Positions 27,928 to 37,829 are shown, numbered from the stretch's first letter. The stretch: DNA of 64,000 bases from Gammaproteobacteria bacterium (GCA_013288135.1 JABDCL010000001.1:124001-188000); one strand, 5' to 3'. Made by a program: numbers and translations. Notes: generated from the sequence alone by a model not told the origin.

Positions 27928-27951
27928 AACTTTGAGGAGGTCTGATGGTGG

Positions 27952-28040
27952 TGATGGTGTCAAATCTTGACATTAGACATTGAGGAAAAAAACAGTTAGT
28001 ACTTTTATTCAATGTCTAATGTCAAGATTTGACACCATCA
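27952..28040. repeat. Long palindrome, copy B of the GGTGTCAAATCTTGACATT family
   Basis: Perfect 32-base arms (27952-27983 and 28009-28040) begin TGATGGTGTCAAATCTTGAC and surround a 25-base loop. Unlike copies A and C, it lies between divergent genes, 24 bases upstream of the murJ start, so it is not a terminator here. Confidence 0.9.
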
Positions 28041-28155
28041 TCCACTGCACCTTGTCCCCATTCTCCTTTGACTTTCACATCCCCACATAGTAACCTGACT
28101 CGCATTACATTGCTAGTTATTAGATATCAATTAGGTATAAATTAGGTTTAATCTC

Positions 28156-29352
28156 ATGCTTCCACAAATCCAAATTCTCCCAGGCTACCACAAACGTTTT
28201 TTAAATGGTTTTCCTTGGCTTTACAACAATGAAATCATTCAAAGTAATCAAACTAAATCTTTTGAGCCTGGGCAATTAGTGCAAGTGCTACATAAAAATA
28301 ATCCCGTAGCAACCGGTTATTTTAACAAGCATTCTTTAATTACTTTTAGAGCGCTATCTTGGAATAGTGCTGAACCCATTGATACTGAATTTTTTAGCCG
28401 CCGGCTACAAAATGCGCTTTCTATTCGAGAAACTTTTTACCCAACACCTTTTTATCGGCTGATCCACGCAGAAGCTGATCTTCTTCCGGGCCTTATCATC
28501 GATCGTTTCGATTCTGTTTTTGTCGTTCAAATAAACACCCAAGGGATGGAAAAATTACAAACTTGTTTACTCGAAGCACTCAAAAATGTTTTTAATCCTA
28601 CAACTATTTACATAAAAAAAGATGCTCCTGTTCGACAAACCGAAGGCTTAAACATTCTAGAACCTGAAGTTATCGGAAAAGCAATCCATACGTTATCAAT
28701 TATAGAAAATGATACCCTCTTTGAAGTTGACATTTCAGCGGGCCAAAAAACAGGCTGGTTCTATGATCATCGTGAAAATCGTAAAGCGCTTTCTCTCCTT
28801 TCTAAAAATAAAACAGTCATAGATTATTTTTGTTACAGTGGTGGATTTAGCATACAAGCGGCAAAACAGGGTGCAAAACAGGTTATTGGCGTTGATCGTT
28901 CAGAATCTGCCTTACAAAATGCGCGGCAGTCCGCAATACTTAATGGTGTTTCTCCCACGTGCGAATTTATTTGTGAGGAAGTTTTCCACGACATGGAAAA
29001 TCGAATTAATGATAAACAAGTTTTTGATAGAGTATTACTTGATCCCCCTGCTTTTGTAAAATCTAAGAAAGATTTAATCGTTGGCCTAAAAGGATATGAA
29101 AAATTAATCAATAAGGGGATCCAATTGGTCGCTAATCAAGGATTATTAATGATTGCCTCTTGTTCTTATCACGTCAAAAGTAGTGATCTTAAAAGTTGCT
29201 TGGCCGAAGCACTTCATAAAACCCAAAGAACTGGAAGGATTGTACAAAGCTTATCTGCAGGGTTTGATCACCCTTTACATCCAAGCCTTGAAGGATCCGA
29301 ATACCTCAAAGGATTTTTGGTCATGGTGTCAAATCTTGACATTGGACATTGA
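28156..29352 (+). CDS. rlmI: 23S rRNA m5C1962 methyltransferase
   Basis: A 398-residue SAM-dependent methylase that modifies C1962 of 23S rRNA. It has an N-terminal PUA domain (LPGYHKRFLNGFPWLYNNEI), SAM-binding IDYFCYSGGFSIQAAKQGA near 222-240, VIGVDRSESALQ, the LDPPAFVKSK motif and the catalytic SCSYHV. Length matches E. coli RlmI (396). The final residues and the TGA stop are encoded by the left arm of palindrome copy C (from 29319), so the native C-terminus has been replaced by repeat-derived sequence. The core enzyme is intact. Confidence 0.93.
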   Translation: MLPQIQILPGYHKRFLNGFPWLYNNEIIQSNQTKSFEPGQLVQVLHKNNPVATGYFNKHSLITFRALSWNSAEPIDTEFFSRRLQNALSIRETFYPTPFYRLIHAEADLLPGLIIDRFDSVFVVQINTQGMEKLQTCLLEALKNVFNPTTIYIKKDAPVRQTEGLNILEPEVIGKAIHTLSIIENDTLFEVDISAGQKTGWFYDHRENRKALSLLSKNKTVIDYFCYSGGFSIQAAKQGAKQVIGVDRSESALQNARQSAILNGVSPTCEFICEEVFHDMENRINDKQVFDRVLLDPPAFVKSKKDLIVGLKGYEKLINKGIQLVANQGLLMIASCSYHVKSSDLKSCLAEALHKTQRTGRIVQSLSAGFDHPLHPSLEGSEYLKGFLVMVSNLDIGH

Positions 29353-29409
29353 ATAATAACCAACTGTTTTTTTACTTCAATGTCCAATGTCAAGATTTGC
29401 ACCATAACC
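29319..29409. repeat. Long palindrome, copy C of the GGTGTCAAATCTTGACATT family
   Basis: Arms 29319-29353 and 29376-29409, a 22-base loop, and one base missing from the right arm (GATTTGCACC for GATTTGACACC). Compared with copies A and B, ATTAGACATT has become ATTGGACATT and the opposite arm has changed to match (TCCAAT), so pairing is kept. It spans the rlmI stop and ends one base before the stop codon of the opposing 571-residue gene. Confidence 0.9.
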
Positions 29410-29410
29410 A

Positions 29411-31126
29411 TCAAGGTTTTTTCCTCAGCGTACTTGTTGGGGTTGGAAAAACTCCCTTTGCAGGAATGCTTTCTATGTTAGGGTACAATTGTCCTAAAGT
29501 AGCAAATTCCTCTCTCCAAATCTCAAGATTTTCTGCACTGTTGTGTTCTCGGGTTCTACGTCTAATTTCCTCATAGGATAATCCCGACCAATCTGTCCCT
29601 GGTTCTCCAGCATAGCTGAAACCTGCTGATACTCCTGCACTCGCAGGTCTATATTTACCCTGCAATATTTTTTCCCAAGCTCCCATTGTAGAAGCAAGTA
29701 AATCTTCAGACCCTCGTTCAAAAAGAGCTTTTGCAAATACAAACACTGGCTGACCATGACAACCGCTATTCCCGACAATACTTAATCGATTGCCTATTTT
29801 ATCATGATGTTTAATGCCAATCTCACGAAAAATTTCGCATAAAAACGGTGACTCATTGCAAAATAATACTACATTTTGTGATGTATGAGTCAAAATGTCA
29901 TCAATTCTTGCCTTGAAATGGTCCATCAACTCTCTGAAATCAGGACTGGAGGTCGTCAACTTTCCAGCATATCGACGTACAGACAAACGGCCTGATGACA
30001 ATGGATCCACAACAGCATCTTGACTAAACCCAGGATCAACATTGAGCACGTCAACCGAAGAATTTTGAGCTAAGTCTTTCGAAAACTTTGGACATCGTTG
30101 TTGAACTTCTTCACCAGCACTTCCCAAAGAAATCACAATCACAGCTGCTCGACTTTCATCGAGCGCTTCACAAAACTGTCCTGTTTTATTCAGTTCAGTT
30201 AATCTGATACTATCCCTAACAATTTCATCCACTCTAGCATCACTAGGATCTTGACATAATGATTTTAGCCCTTTCTGAAGTGCTCTAAATCGTAATATTA
30301 TCCCAGTTTGTTCCAATGGAAAATCTATAGGCTCGACCCATCCATTCAATTTTGTCAGGTTATGATCAAAAAACAGTGATGGCATATTGTTAAAAGCTGT
30401 TTTGATCCCTCGCAATCGTTCTAAGGCCTCTTTTTTGTTTTTATCGCATTCTTTGTCCCAAGGAAGAGTTGACAATAATTTATTAATCTCTTCTAAAAAA
30501 GCTGACAGTTTCTGTGTACATTCCACCAATTCCTCATAAATATGTCCTGGAATATGAATATTTGTGGGTGTTTCCACTAACTCTTTACGGTCTTTACGGT
30601 CTTTACGTTCATCATGTTTGTTGGACAGTAGAAGGGGAAATGATGACGCAGGTGGTGATGAACAATTGTCTGCTGCCAAAACCACTGTAGAAGTCGCTTT
30701 TGGTGTGGCCGAGCTCGTTGCCTTCTCACTCAGAGCACTTATTCGTGCAAGAAATGCCATCCTAATGTTTACCACCACTCTTTTAGTTTCGAGATCCTTA
30801 CAGCGTTGTTTAAAAGATTCCTGGTACACCCTAGAGGGAGTGGGACTGGTATACGATATATTTTCTAAAGTGCTCCATTGGGCCAGAAGATTTTCTATCA
30901 TCTTTTTTAAAGGTACATCCGCATCCGTATCTCTGAGCTTAAGACTTTTCTTACTACAATCCTCAATAAGTTTCCCCAACTCTCTAAAACGAGAGTCATG
31001 ACTAATGGTGCCCCAATTGCTTATCTCTAAATCACTGTTTAAAGCCCGTAGCTTAACAAGAAATTGTCCTAAATCCTTATATATATTGTCATATATCTCA
31101 TTGTAATTTGTTGGTTTTGCCGCCAT
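29411..31126 (-). CDS. 571-residue protein of unknown function
   Basis: I do not recognise this protein. Residues 1-130 are helical and charged, 130-185 are Ser/Thr/Pro-rich with a KDRKDRKE repeat, and 190-320 are again helical. From about 330 alternating strands and helices suggest an alpha/beta domain: AAVIVISLGSAGEEVQQ, VDVLNVDPGF, NVVLFCNESPFLCEIFREIG and RLSIVGNSG. The C-terminal 80 residues contain GFSYAGEPGTDWSGLSYEEI and end in a basic tail (LRKKP). No signal peptide or membrane helix. AGAAGG precedes the ATG. It interrupts the murJ-rlmI/rpsT core region, converges on rlmI, and could be a host-directed protein; that is a guess from context. Confidence 0.7.
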   Translation of the reverse strand: MAAKPTNYNEIYDNIYKDLGQFLVKLRALNSDLEISNWGTISHDSRFRELGKLIEDCSKKSLKLRDTDADVPLKKMIENLLAQWSTLENISYTSPTPSRVYQESFKQRCKDLETKRVVVNIRMAFLARISALSEKATSSATPKATSTVVLAADNCSSPPASSFPLLLSNKHDERKDRKDRKELVETPTNIHIPGHIYEELVECTQKLSAFLEEINKLLSTLPWDKECDKNKKEALERLRGIKTAFNNMPSLFFDHNLTKLNGWVEPIDFPLEQTGIILRFRALQKGLKSLCQDPSDARVDEIVRDSIRLTELNKTGQFCEALDESRAAVIVISLGSAGEEVQQRCPKFSKDLAQNSSVDVLNVDPGFSQDAVVDPLSSGRLSVRRYAGKLTTSSPDFRELMDHFKARIDDILTHTSQNVVLFCNESPFLCEIFREIGIKHHDKIGNRLSIVGNSGCHGQPVFVFAKALFERGSEDLLASTMGAWEKILQGKYRPASAGVSAGFSYAGEPGTDWSGLSYEEIRRRTREHNSAENLEIWREEFATLGQLYPNIESIPAKGVFPTPTSTLRKKP

Positions 31127-31443
31127 AAATATATTTTCCTTCTAATAATAATTCTGTTTAATTTATATTTTTAAATTCTTGTCTCTCTTTTATTATTCTA
31201 CTATATTTTTTGCCTTAGAACCATAATCATACATATAAAATATGTAAAATAGGTCACGAGCTCTTTTTACGGGGATATACATACCTCTAGACCAGATAAA
31301 CAGCGTGTGTTCTAAAAAGGCGGACAATTGGCTTGTTCTTAACAGTTGATCATCACCCTCTTGACAAATAACTCAATTTAAGGGATATAATGCTCCCTAT
31401 TATTTAAGATTTTTAAGATTGTTAACTTATTTGGAGTACTACC
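31127..31443. other. 317-bp intergenic region upstream of rpsT
   Basis: No gene is visible. It divides the divergent 571-residue gene from rpsT and holds the rpsT promoter listed below. Confidence 0.5.
31361..31391 (+). promoter_or_regulatory. Putative rpsT promoter
   Basis: TTGACA at 31361-31366 and TATAAT at 31386-31391, both perfect consensus boxes, with a long 19-base spacer. Transcription would start about 45 bases before the rpsT start. Confidence 0.5.
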
Positions 31444-32830
<1,387 letters not shown>

Positions 32831-32931
32831 TTATTAATTTAATATTAAGAAGATTCAAAAAAGATTTTTATTTAGGGCCTAGCTTTAGGCTTAAGCTTTA
32901 AGGTGTTTATTTTTTATTATTTTTTTATAAA

Positions 32932-33213
32932 TTACCCTGCAGCAGCTTCCTTACCCGCATCTTCAATAATACTCACAAACTGACGATTCTTAGGGCCTTT
33001 AATTTCAAATTTCACAAAACCAGTTGCTTTGGCAAAAAGTGTATCATCACTGCCACGTCCAACATTCTTACCTGGATGAAATTTAGTTCCGCGTTGACGA
33101 ACTAAAATATTACCCGCTTTCACCCACTGACCACCAAAACGCTTAACACCTAAACGCTGCGCTGCTGAATCACGTCCATTAGTTGAACTACCACCTGCTT
33201 TCTTATGTGCCAT
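32932..33213 (-). CDS. rpmA: 50S ribosomal protein L27
   Basis: A 93-residue protein near the peptidyl transferase centre. [20 protein letters not shown] at the start, then [21 protein letters not shown], is the standard L27 sequence. Slightly longer than E. coli L27 (85), with an extra Ala/Gly-rich end (EAAAG). Between rplU and obgE, 38 bases after rplU. Confidence 0.98.
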   Translation of the reverse strand: MAHKKAGGSSTNGRDSAAQRLGVKRFGGQWVKAGNILVRQRGTKFHPGKNVGRGSDDTLFAKATGFVKFEIKGPKNRQFVSIIEDAGKEAAAG

Positions 33214-33251
33214 TTTATTAAACCCCTAGCTCTAGCTTATCCCGCACTGAT

Positions 33252-33566
33252 TTATGCTGCAATGATCCCAGTAATTCTGACTTCGGTATACCACTGCCGA
33301 TGTCCCATTTGTTTTTTATGGTGCTTACGTCGTCTAAATTTGATGATGTGTATCTTATCACCACGACCATGCCCAATGACATCAGCCTTCACCTTAAAAC
33401 CTTTAAGATTGGGTGCTCCAATTTGAACCTGTTCCCCATCTAAAATCATAAGTACATTATCAAACTCGATAGAGCTCCCGGGCTCAGCTTCTAGCTTTTC
33501 TAGCTTAAGTAACTGACCTTCTTTTACTCGGAATTGCTGCCCACCGCTAACCATTACCGCATGCAT
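33252..33566 (-). CDS. rplU: 50S ribosomal protein L21
   Basis: A 104-residue 50S protein (E. coli 103). [20 protein letters not shown] at the N-terminus and [21 protein letters not shown] near 70-90 are diagnostic. I chose ATG 33566, which matches the family start and has GGGG six bases upstream, over an ATG-rich extension five codons longer. It leads the rplU-rpmA-obgE run and is divergent from ispB. Confidence 0.97.
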   Translation of the reverse strand: MHAVMVSGGQQFRVKEGQLLKLEKLEAEPGSSIEFDNVLMILDGEQVQIGAPNLKGFKVKADVIGHGRGDKIHIIKFRRRKHHKKQMGHRQWYTEVRITGIIAA

Positions 33567-33664
33567 GTGATACCCCATCAACTAAAAAATACTGATATTA
33601 AGGTCTGACATTTTACGAGAAAGGCAGGCAAGCTGCAAGGCCTTTTTTACACCCGTTTTGGTTT

Positions 33665-33694
33665 TGGACGGACACAGGGGTCCGCCCCTACAGT
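33665..33694. repeat. GC-rich hairpin family TGTAGGGGCGGACC, copy 2 (inverted)
   Basis: TGGACGGACACAGGGGTCCG followed by CCCCTACA; read on the other strand it is TGTAGGGGCGGACCCCTGTG then TCCGTCCA. The stem has one A-C mismatch. It lies in the divergent rplU-ispB region, so termination is not its obvious role here. Confidence 0.65.
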
Positions 33695-33719
33695 GGACAA
33701 CACATGAAACGCCATCCCC

Positions 33720-33749
33720 TTGCCATTTAACCCCAATAAGCCTTATATT
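33720..33749 (+). promoter_or_regulatory. Putative ispB promoter
   Basis: TTGCCA at 33720-33725, an 18-base spacer, TATATT at 33744-33749, about 20 bases before the ATG. Confidence 0.45.
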
Positions 33750-33771
33750 CGGTTTCTAAAGGGAAGACACT

Positions 33772-34740
33772 ATGCAATTTAACGCCATTAAAGAACTGGT
33801 CACAGAAAATTTTCAAGCAGTCGATGACTTTATTTTAAAATCACTACACTCTAGTCTCAATCTCATTAATGATATTGGGAAACACCTCGTTCAAGGTGGA
33901 GGAAAAAGGGTAAGGCCCTTAGTCTTGCTGCTTATTGCAAAAGCATGCGGCTACAAAGGCAAACAAGATATTGACCTGGCGACTGTGATTGAATTTATCC
34001 ATACTGCGACTTTATTACATGACGATGTGGTGGATAACTCCCACCTAAGACGTGGGCGACAAACAGCAAATACAGTATGGGGAAATAAAGCGGCTATTCT
34101 GGTGGGTGATTTTATTTATTCTCGTGCATTTCAAATTTTAACATCCGTGGCAAACCAACGAGTCATGCAAATTATGGCTGAAACAACCAATACCATGGCC
34201 GAAGGCGAAGTTTTACAACTCATCGATCGACATAATCCAGAAATCACTGAAGGTATTTATCTCAATATTATTCGATCTAAAACCGCTAAATTATTTGAAG
34301 CAGCAACACAATTGGGTGCTGTCCTCTCTAATGCAACGCCTTCCATACAACAAGCCATGGCTCTTTATGGAATGCATCTGGGTACCGCTTTTCAACTGAT
34401 AGATGACATGATGGATTATCAAGCTTCTCCTTCGCAAACTGGGAAAAATATTGGCAATGATCTTGCCGAAGGAAAAGTCACATTACCCCTTATTCATGCT
34501 ATTCAAAATGGGAATGCTGCCGATGTTCGTCTTATAAAACATGCTATCCAAGAAAGAAAAACGGAAGATCTCCCAGCTGTTCAAAAAGCCATTGAAAGAA
34601 CCGGTTCAATTGCATACACTGTTCGCTTCGCACAAATTGAAGTAAAACGAGCCCAAGAGGCATTGCTGCAACTCCCGGCATCCGTGTACCGTGAAGGAGC
34701 ACATGCTTTAGCTCAATTTGCACTTGAAAGAACCAGTTAA
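33772..34740 (+). CDS. ispB: Octaprenyl (polyprenyl) diphosphate synthase
   Basis: A 322-residue trans-prenyl transferase that makes the long side chain of ubiquinone. First Asp-rich motif LLHDDVVDNSHLRRGRQ near 82-98, second motif QLIDDMMDY near 207-215, and GGGKRVRPLVLLLIAKA near 43-59. Length equals E. coli IspB (323). Chain length cannot be read with certainty from sequence alone. It works in the same pathway as coq7 at 41712. Divergent from rplU, as in E. coli; tRNA-Pro follows 21 bases later. Confidence 0.95.
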   Translation: MQFNAIKELVTENFQAVDDFILKSLHSSLNLINDIGKHLVQGGGKRVRPLVLLLIAKACGYKGKQDIDLATVIEFIHTATLLHDDVVDNSHLRRGRQTANTVWGNKAAILVGDFIYSRAFQILTSVANQRVMQIMAETTNTMAEGEVLQLIDRHNPEITEGIYLNIIRSKTAKLFEAATQLGAVLSNATPSIQQAMALYGMHLGTAFQLIDDMMDYQASPSQTGKNIGNDLAEGKVTLPLIHAIQNGNAADVRLIKHAIQERKTEDLPAVQKAIERTGSIAYTVRFAQIEVKRAQEALLQLPASVYREGAHALAQFALERTS

Positions 34741-34761
34741 AAACCGGTTAACCAATCAATT

Positions 34762-34838
34762 CGGGGTGTAGCTCAGCCTGGTAGAGCACTGCCTTCGGGA
34801 GGCAGGGGTCGCAAGTTCGAATCCTGTCACCCCGACCA
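34762..34838 (+). tRNA. tRNA-Pro (anticodon CGG)
   Basis: 77 bases: acceptor CGGGGTG paired with CACCCCG, anticodon stem CTGCC/GGCAG with loop TTCGGGA (anticodon CGG, codon CCG), T-arm with TTCGAAT, encoded CCA. The first base C paired with the last G is typical of bacterial tRNA-Pro. Confidence 0.96.
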
Positions 34839-34884
34839 TTTTGAAGGGTCATATGAAAATTAGCGCTTTTGAATATATTCCACA

Positions 34885-35301
34885 TCACAAAGGGTTTATT
34901 TCGACATCAAACTTTTTCGCAGTTTCAATCAAAATTTTATCAAAAGAAAATAATGGGATTGTTCTTCGCTTGGCTAATTCCAAATAAGCCGCATCATAAG
35001 CTGAAATTGAATATTGGCGTGAAATTTCCAATATTGTTTTGTTGAGTGAATCATGTAAACTCATATCAATTTCAATGGGAAGCGCATTTAGGAGGCTGAT
35101 GAAGGTATTTGATTGTGAGACACTAATACGCTTTTTTCTTTCACTAACATGTAGCACATTTAGAACTTCTAATGGCCATATCGCTGGAACAACTGCTTTC
35201 CCGTTTTTTAATAAAACTAGCGCTTGATCTGATTGTTCATTAGCTTCATCATCAAAACACCAAGCCATCGTGACCGAACAGTCTAATACAAACGCTTTCA
35301 A
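34885..35301 (-). CDS. PIN-domain toxin (VapC-like)
   Basis: A 138-residue PIN-domain ribonuclease. The acidic residues are in place: VLDCSVTMAWCF (Asp7), PLEVLNVLHV (Glu near 44), SAYDAAYLELAKR (Asp near 118) and LFSFDKIL (Asp near 127). VapC toxins cut tRNA or rRNA and bind magnesium through these residues. It overlaps the antitoxin gene by four bases and is translated after it. It appears intact. Confidence 0.85.
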   Translation of the reverse strand: MKAFVLDCSVTMAWCFDDEANEQSDQALVLLKNGKAVVPAIWPLEVLNVLHVSERKKRISVSQSNTFISLLNALPIEIDMSLHDSLNKTILEISRQYSISAYDAAYLELAKRRTIPLFSFDKILIETAKKFDVEINPL

Positions 35302-35549
35302 AATCGTCTACCTTCTTCTCTCATCTCTCGAATTGATAGACCCTTTAAATGTAATTTTTTGCGAAATTGCATTAAAGCTTTAATGGTGTTTTCAATTGTG
35401 GGCTTAGCATTTTGATAAGGGGACAAAATAGCCACAGGCACCCCTTTTCGAGTAATTACAATTCGTTCACCCTGTGCCACAGAATCTAATAACGCAGGTA
35501 AATGTGTTTTGGCTTCGTAGGAACCCACGGTTTTAAGGTGCATATACAT
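35298..35549 (-). CDS. Phd/YefM-type antitoxin
   Basis: An 83-residue antitoxin. The N-terminal domain (VGSYEAKTHLPALLDSVAQG then ERIVITRKGVPVAILSP, residues 8-44) is Phd/YefM type and binds DNA. The C-terminal half is charged and helical and should neutralise the toxin. AGGAG lies six bases before the ATG. Pairing of a Phd-type antitoxin with a PIN toxin is common. A near-perfect palindrome just upstream (35561-35580) is the likely operator. Confidence 0.85.
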   Translation of the reverse strand: MYMHLKTVGSYEAKTHLPALLDSVAQGERIVITRKGVPVAILSPYQNAKPTIENTIKALMQFRKKLHLKGLSIREMREEGRRF

Positions 35550-35560
35550 CTCCTATTATC

Positions 35561-35580
35561 AACTGGTCTATTGACTAGTT
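35561..35580. promoter_or_regulatory. Operator-like palindrome of the Phd/PIN pair
   Basis: AACTGGTCTATTGACTAGTT, arms AACTGGTC and GACTAGTT (one mismatch), 11 bases upstream of the antitoxin start and next to AT-rich promoter-like sequence. Autorepression by Phd-type antitoxins is established for the family. Confidence 0.5.
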
Positions 35581-35687
35581 TATATAAAAGAAAGACTTAA
35601 TGCAAATAACAATTAACTGTGCAAAGATTTAACCCAAAATAAATTATTTGATAATACAAAATGTATCGTATATTTTACAGATCTATG

Positions 35688-35710
35688 GTGTCAGACACGT
35701 GATCTGACAC
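35688..35710. repeat. GTGTCAGA hairpin upstream of the kinase-like gene
   Basis: GTGTCAGA (35688-35695) and TCTGACAC (35703-35710), an eight-bp perfect stem with a seven-base loop. The core GGTGTCAGACAC also occurs in the hairpin at 49113. Confidence 0.5.
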
Positions 35711-35750
35711 GACATACTAGATAATAGGTCAAAAATTAGTACAAATATGT

Positions 35751-36785
35751 ATGAATAAATTTCAACGTCGAATCAAACAATACAATACTGTCTCGACAAG
35801 CCTTGCATGCCTTAGCAATGAAAGGCTCAAGCAAATCTTGGCTGATGCAAAACCAATGCATGAAGGTATCGGTGGAAAATCCGCTTTAATTTCTATCGAC
35901 GAAATTCCGGTGTTTGTTAAAAAAGTACCACTCACTGATCTTGAACAGCTGCCTCAGAATGTTATGTCAACAGCCAATTTTTTTGATTTACCAATGTGTT
36001 ATCAATATGGTATTGGATCTGCTGGCTTTGGAGCATGGCGTGAACTTGCAGCTCATATCATGACAACCAACTGGGTGATCACAGACGAATGCGCAAATTT
36101 CCCCATCATGTATCATTGGCGTATTCTGCCTAGCGATATCAGTGTAGGATATTGGGAAGATGTTGAGAAAATTAGTCAATATTGGGAGAATTGCAGCGCT
36201 ATTCGCAAACGCGTTGAAGCGCTTAATACAGCCACCACTAATGTAGTACTATTTCTTGAATACATTCCACAACATTTGTATCAATGGCTAAATGTTCAAA
36301 TTGTCAAGGGTGGGGATACAGCTGAGTCAGCTGTTACATCTGTCGATGAACAACTCAAAGCCACAAATACGTATATGAATACGCATGGCCTGATGCATTT
36401 TGATGCGCACTTTGAGAATATACTCACCGATGGTGAGTTACTCTATTTTAGCGATTTTGGCTTGGCTTTGTCATCAAAATTTGAATTATCCAAACCAGAA
36501 ATTGAATTTTTAAGGCATCATCAAACTTATGATCAGGCTTGCGCTGCTGTAAATTTACTGCACTGCATTATTACCGCTATTTTTGGAAAAGAACGATGGG
36601 AAATTAGCCTTCGTGAATATATCGCAGGTAAACGCGGTAAATTAGCACCTGCTCTTGCAACCACCATTAAACGATATGCCCCAATTGCTCTAGTGATGGA
36701 TGATTTTTTTCAAAAACTTCAAAAAGAAAGTAAATCAACGCTATATCCCGCAATTCAAATAGAAAAAATAATCTGCAAGGTTTGA
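35751..36785 (+). CDS. Protein-kinase-like phosphotransferase
   Basis: A 344-residue protein with a kinase/APH-type catalytic core. The catalytic loop is MHFDAHFEN at 215-223 (HxDxxxxN) and the metal-binding DFG is at 235-237 in YFSDFGLALS. VFVKKVPL near 54-61 offers the ATP-binding lysine, and WREL at 96-99 a possible partner glutamate. The order agrees with eukaryotic-type Ser/Thr kinases and aminoglycoside phosphotransferases. The substrate is unknown; no resistance function should be assumed. It is followed by an epimerase gene after 180 bases. Confidence 0.72.
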   Translation: MNKFQRRIKQYNTVSTSLACLSNERLKQILADAKPMHEGIGGKSALISIDEIPVFVKKVPLTDLEQLPQNVMSTANFFDLPMCYQYGIGSAGFGAWRELAAHIMTTNWVITDECANFPIMYHWRILPSDISVGYWEDVEKISQYWENCSAIRKRVEALNTATTNVVLFLEYIPQHLYQWLNVQIVKGGDTAESAVTSVDEQLKATNTYMNTHGLMHFDAHFENILTDGELLYFSDFGLALSSKFELSKPEIEFLRHHQTYDQACAAVNLLHCIITAIFGKERWEISLREYIAGKRGKLAPALATTIKRYAPIALVMDDFFQKLQKESKSTLYPAIQIEKIICKV

Positions 36786-36965
36786 TCAACTACCTCGAGC
36801 TGCTTGAAATTTAGGAAATCGCATATTACACGAATAATTTTATACAATACTTTGTGATTAGTTTCGGTTTAAAAACTCATCAAATTGATAAAAGAATATT
36901 TTGCATTCAACATCCAATTTTGAGATAATTAATTTTTTATTTGGCTGGAACTCAGGAGAAATACT

Positions 36966-37829
36966 ATCACTATCTTAGTAACAGGTTCATCTGGGCGGAT
37001 AGGCAGTGCAATAGCCGCATCTTTACGCAATGATTACACGATCATCGGCGTAGATATTAACTCGGGACCTTATACTACACATACTATGGATATTCAAAGC
37101 ACTGAAATTGTAAAGCTTATTGGAAAAGCTGATATTGTTGTCCACACTGCAGCACTTCTCCCTCAGCATATTGGAGTCCACGATGACAAGACATTTTGGG
37201 ATGTTAATGTTTGGGGTACGGAAAACTTGCTAAATGCATGCTTAAAAAACAAAGTGTCTCGATTCGTTTTCACAAGCACAACATCGATCTATGGTCATGC
37301 AATGGTTCATCCTCAAAAAGCTGTATGGGTTACCGAAGAATTACAACCGCAACCTAGAGATATCTATGATGAAACAAAACTAGCAGGGGAAGAATTATGT
37401 CGTGAGGCAACGAATAGCGGGTTATTGTCTTGCTTGTGCTTGAGAATATCAAGATGTTTTCCTGAAGATGCAAGGCTCATGGCTATTTATCGCCTTTATC
37501 GCGGCATTGGCATTCACGATGTTGTATTAGCACTTAGATTAGCCATAACTTCGAATATCAAAGGTTTCGATATAATGAATATTTCCAGCCAAACACCTTT
37601 TAATTCGTCTGAGCTTAATGATCTTTATCATCATGCAGATATTGTAATAAGCAAACACTATCCTTATGCCCAAAACATATTTCAGGATCGAGGATGGACA
37701 TTTCCGAAAACAATAGATAGAGTTTATGTTATCGAAAAAGCAAAAAAGTTACTGGGATTTCTTCCATCTTACAATTTCATGGAATTCTTAACAGGGAGAG
37801 ATGCCAACTATTTGCGCTCTTATCTATAG
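36966..37829 (+). CDS. NAD-dependent epimerase/dehydratase with no standard start codon
   Basis: A short-chain sugar epimerase/dehydratase of about 287 residues. The nucleotide-binding motif LVTGSSGRIGSAIA lies right at the N-terminus, and DIVVHTAALLP, TSTTSIYG and the catalytic YDETK follow. No ATG, GTG or TTG precedes the glycine motif in frame; the first in-frame ATG is at 37086, which would drop the NAD-binding motif. AGGAGA at 36954-36959 is ideally placed for an ATC codon at 36966. Either ATC is used, an upstream CTG (36945) is used, or an ATG has mutated and expression is crippled. The remaining frame is intact. The substrate is unknown. Confidence 0.72.
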   Translation: MTILVTGSSGRIGSAIAASLRNDYTIIGVDINSGPYTTHTMDIQSTEIVKLIGKADIVVHTAALLPQHIGVHDDKTFWDVNVWGTENLLNACLKNKVSRFVFTSTTSIYGHAMVHPQKAVWVTEELQPQPRDIYDETKLAGEELCREATNSGLLSCLCLRISRCFPEDARLMAIYRLYRGIGIHDVVLALRLAITSNIKGFDIMNISSQTPFNSSELNDLYHHADIVISKHYPYAQNIFQDRGWTFPKTIDRVYVIEKAKKLLGFLPSYNFMEFLTGRDANYLRSYL

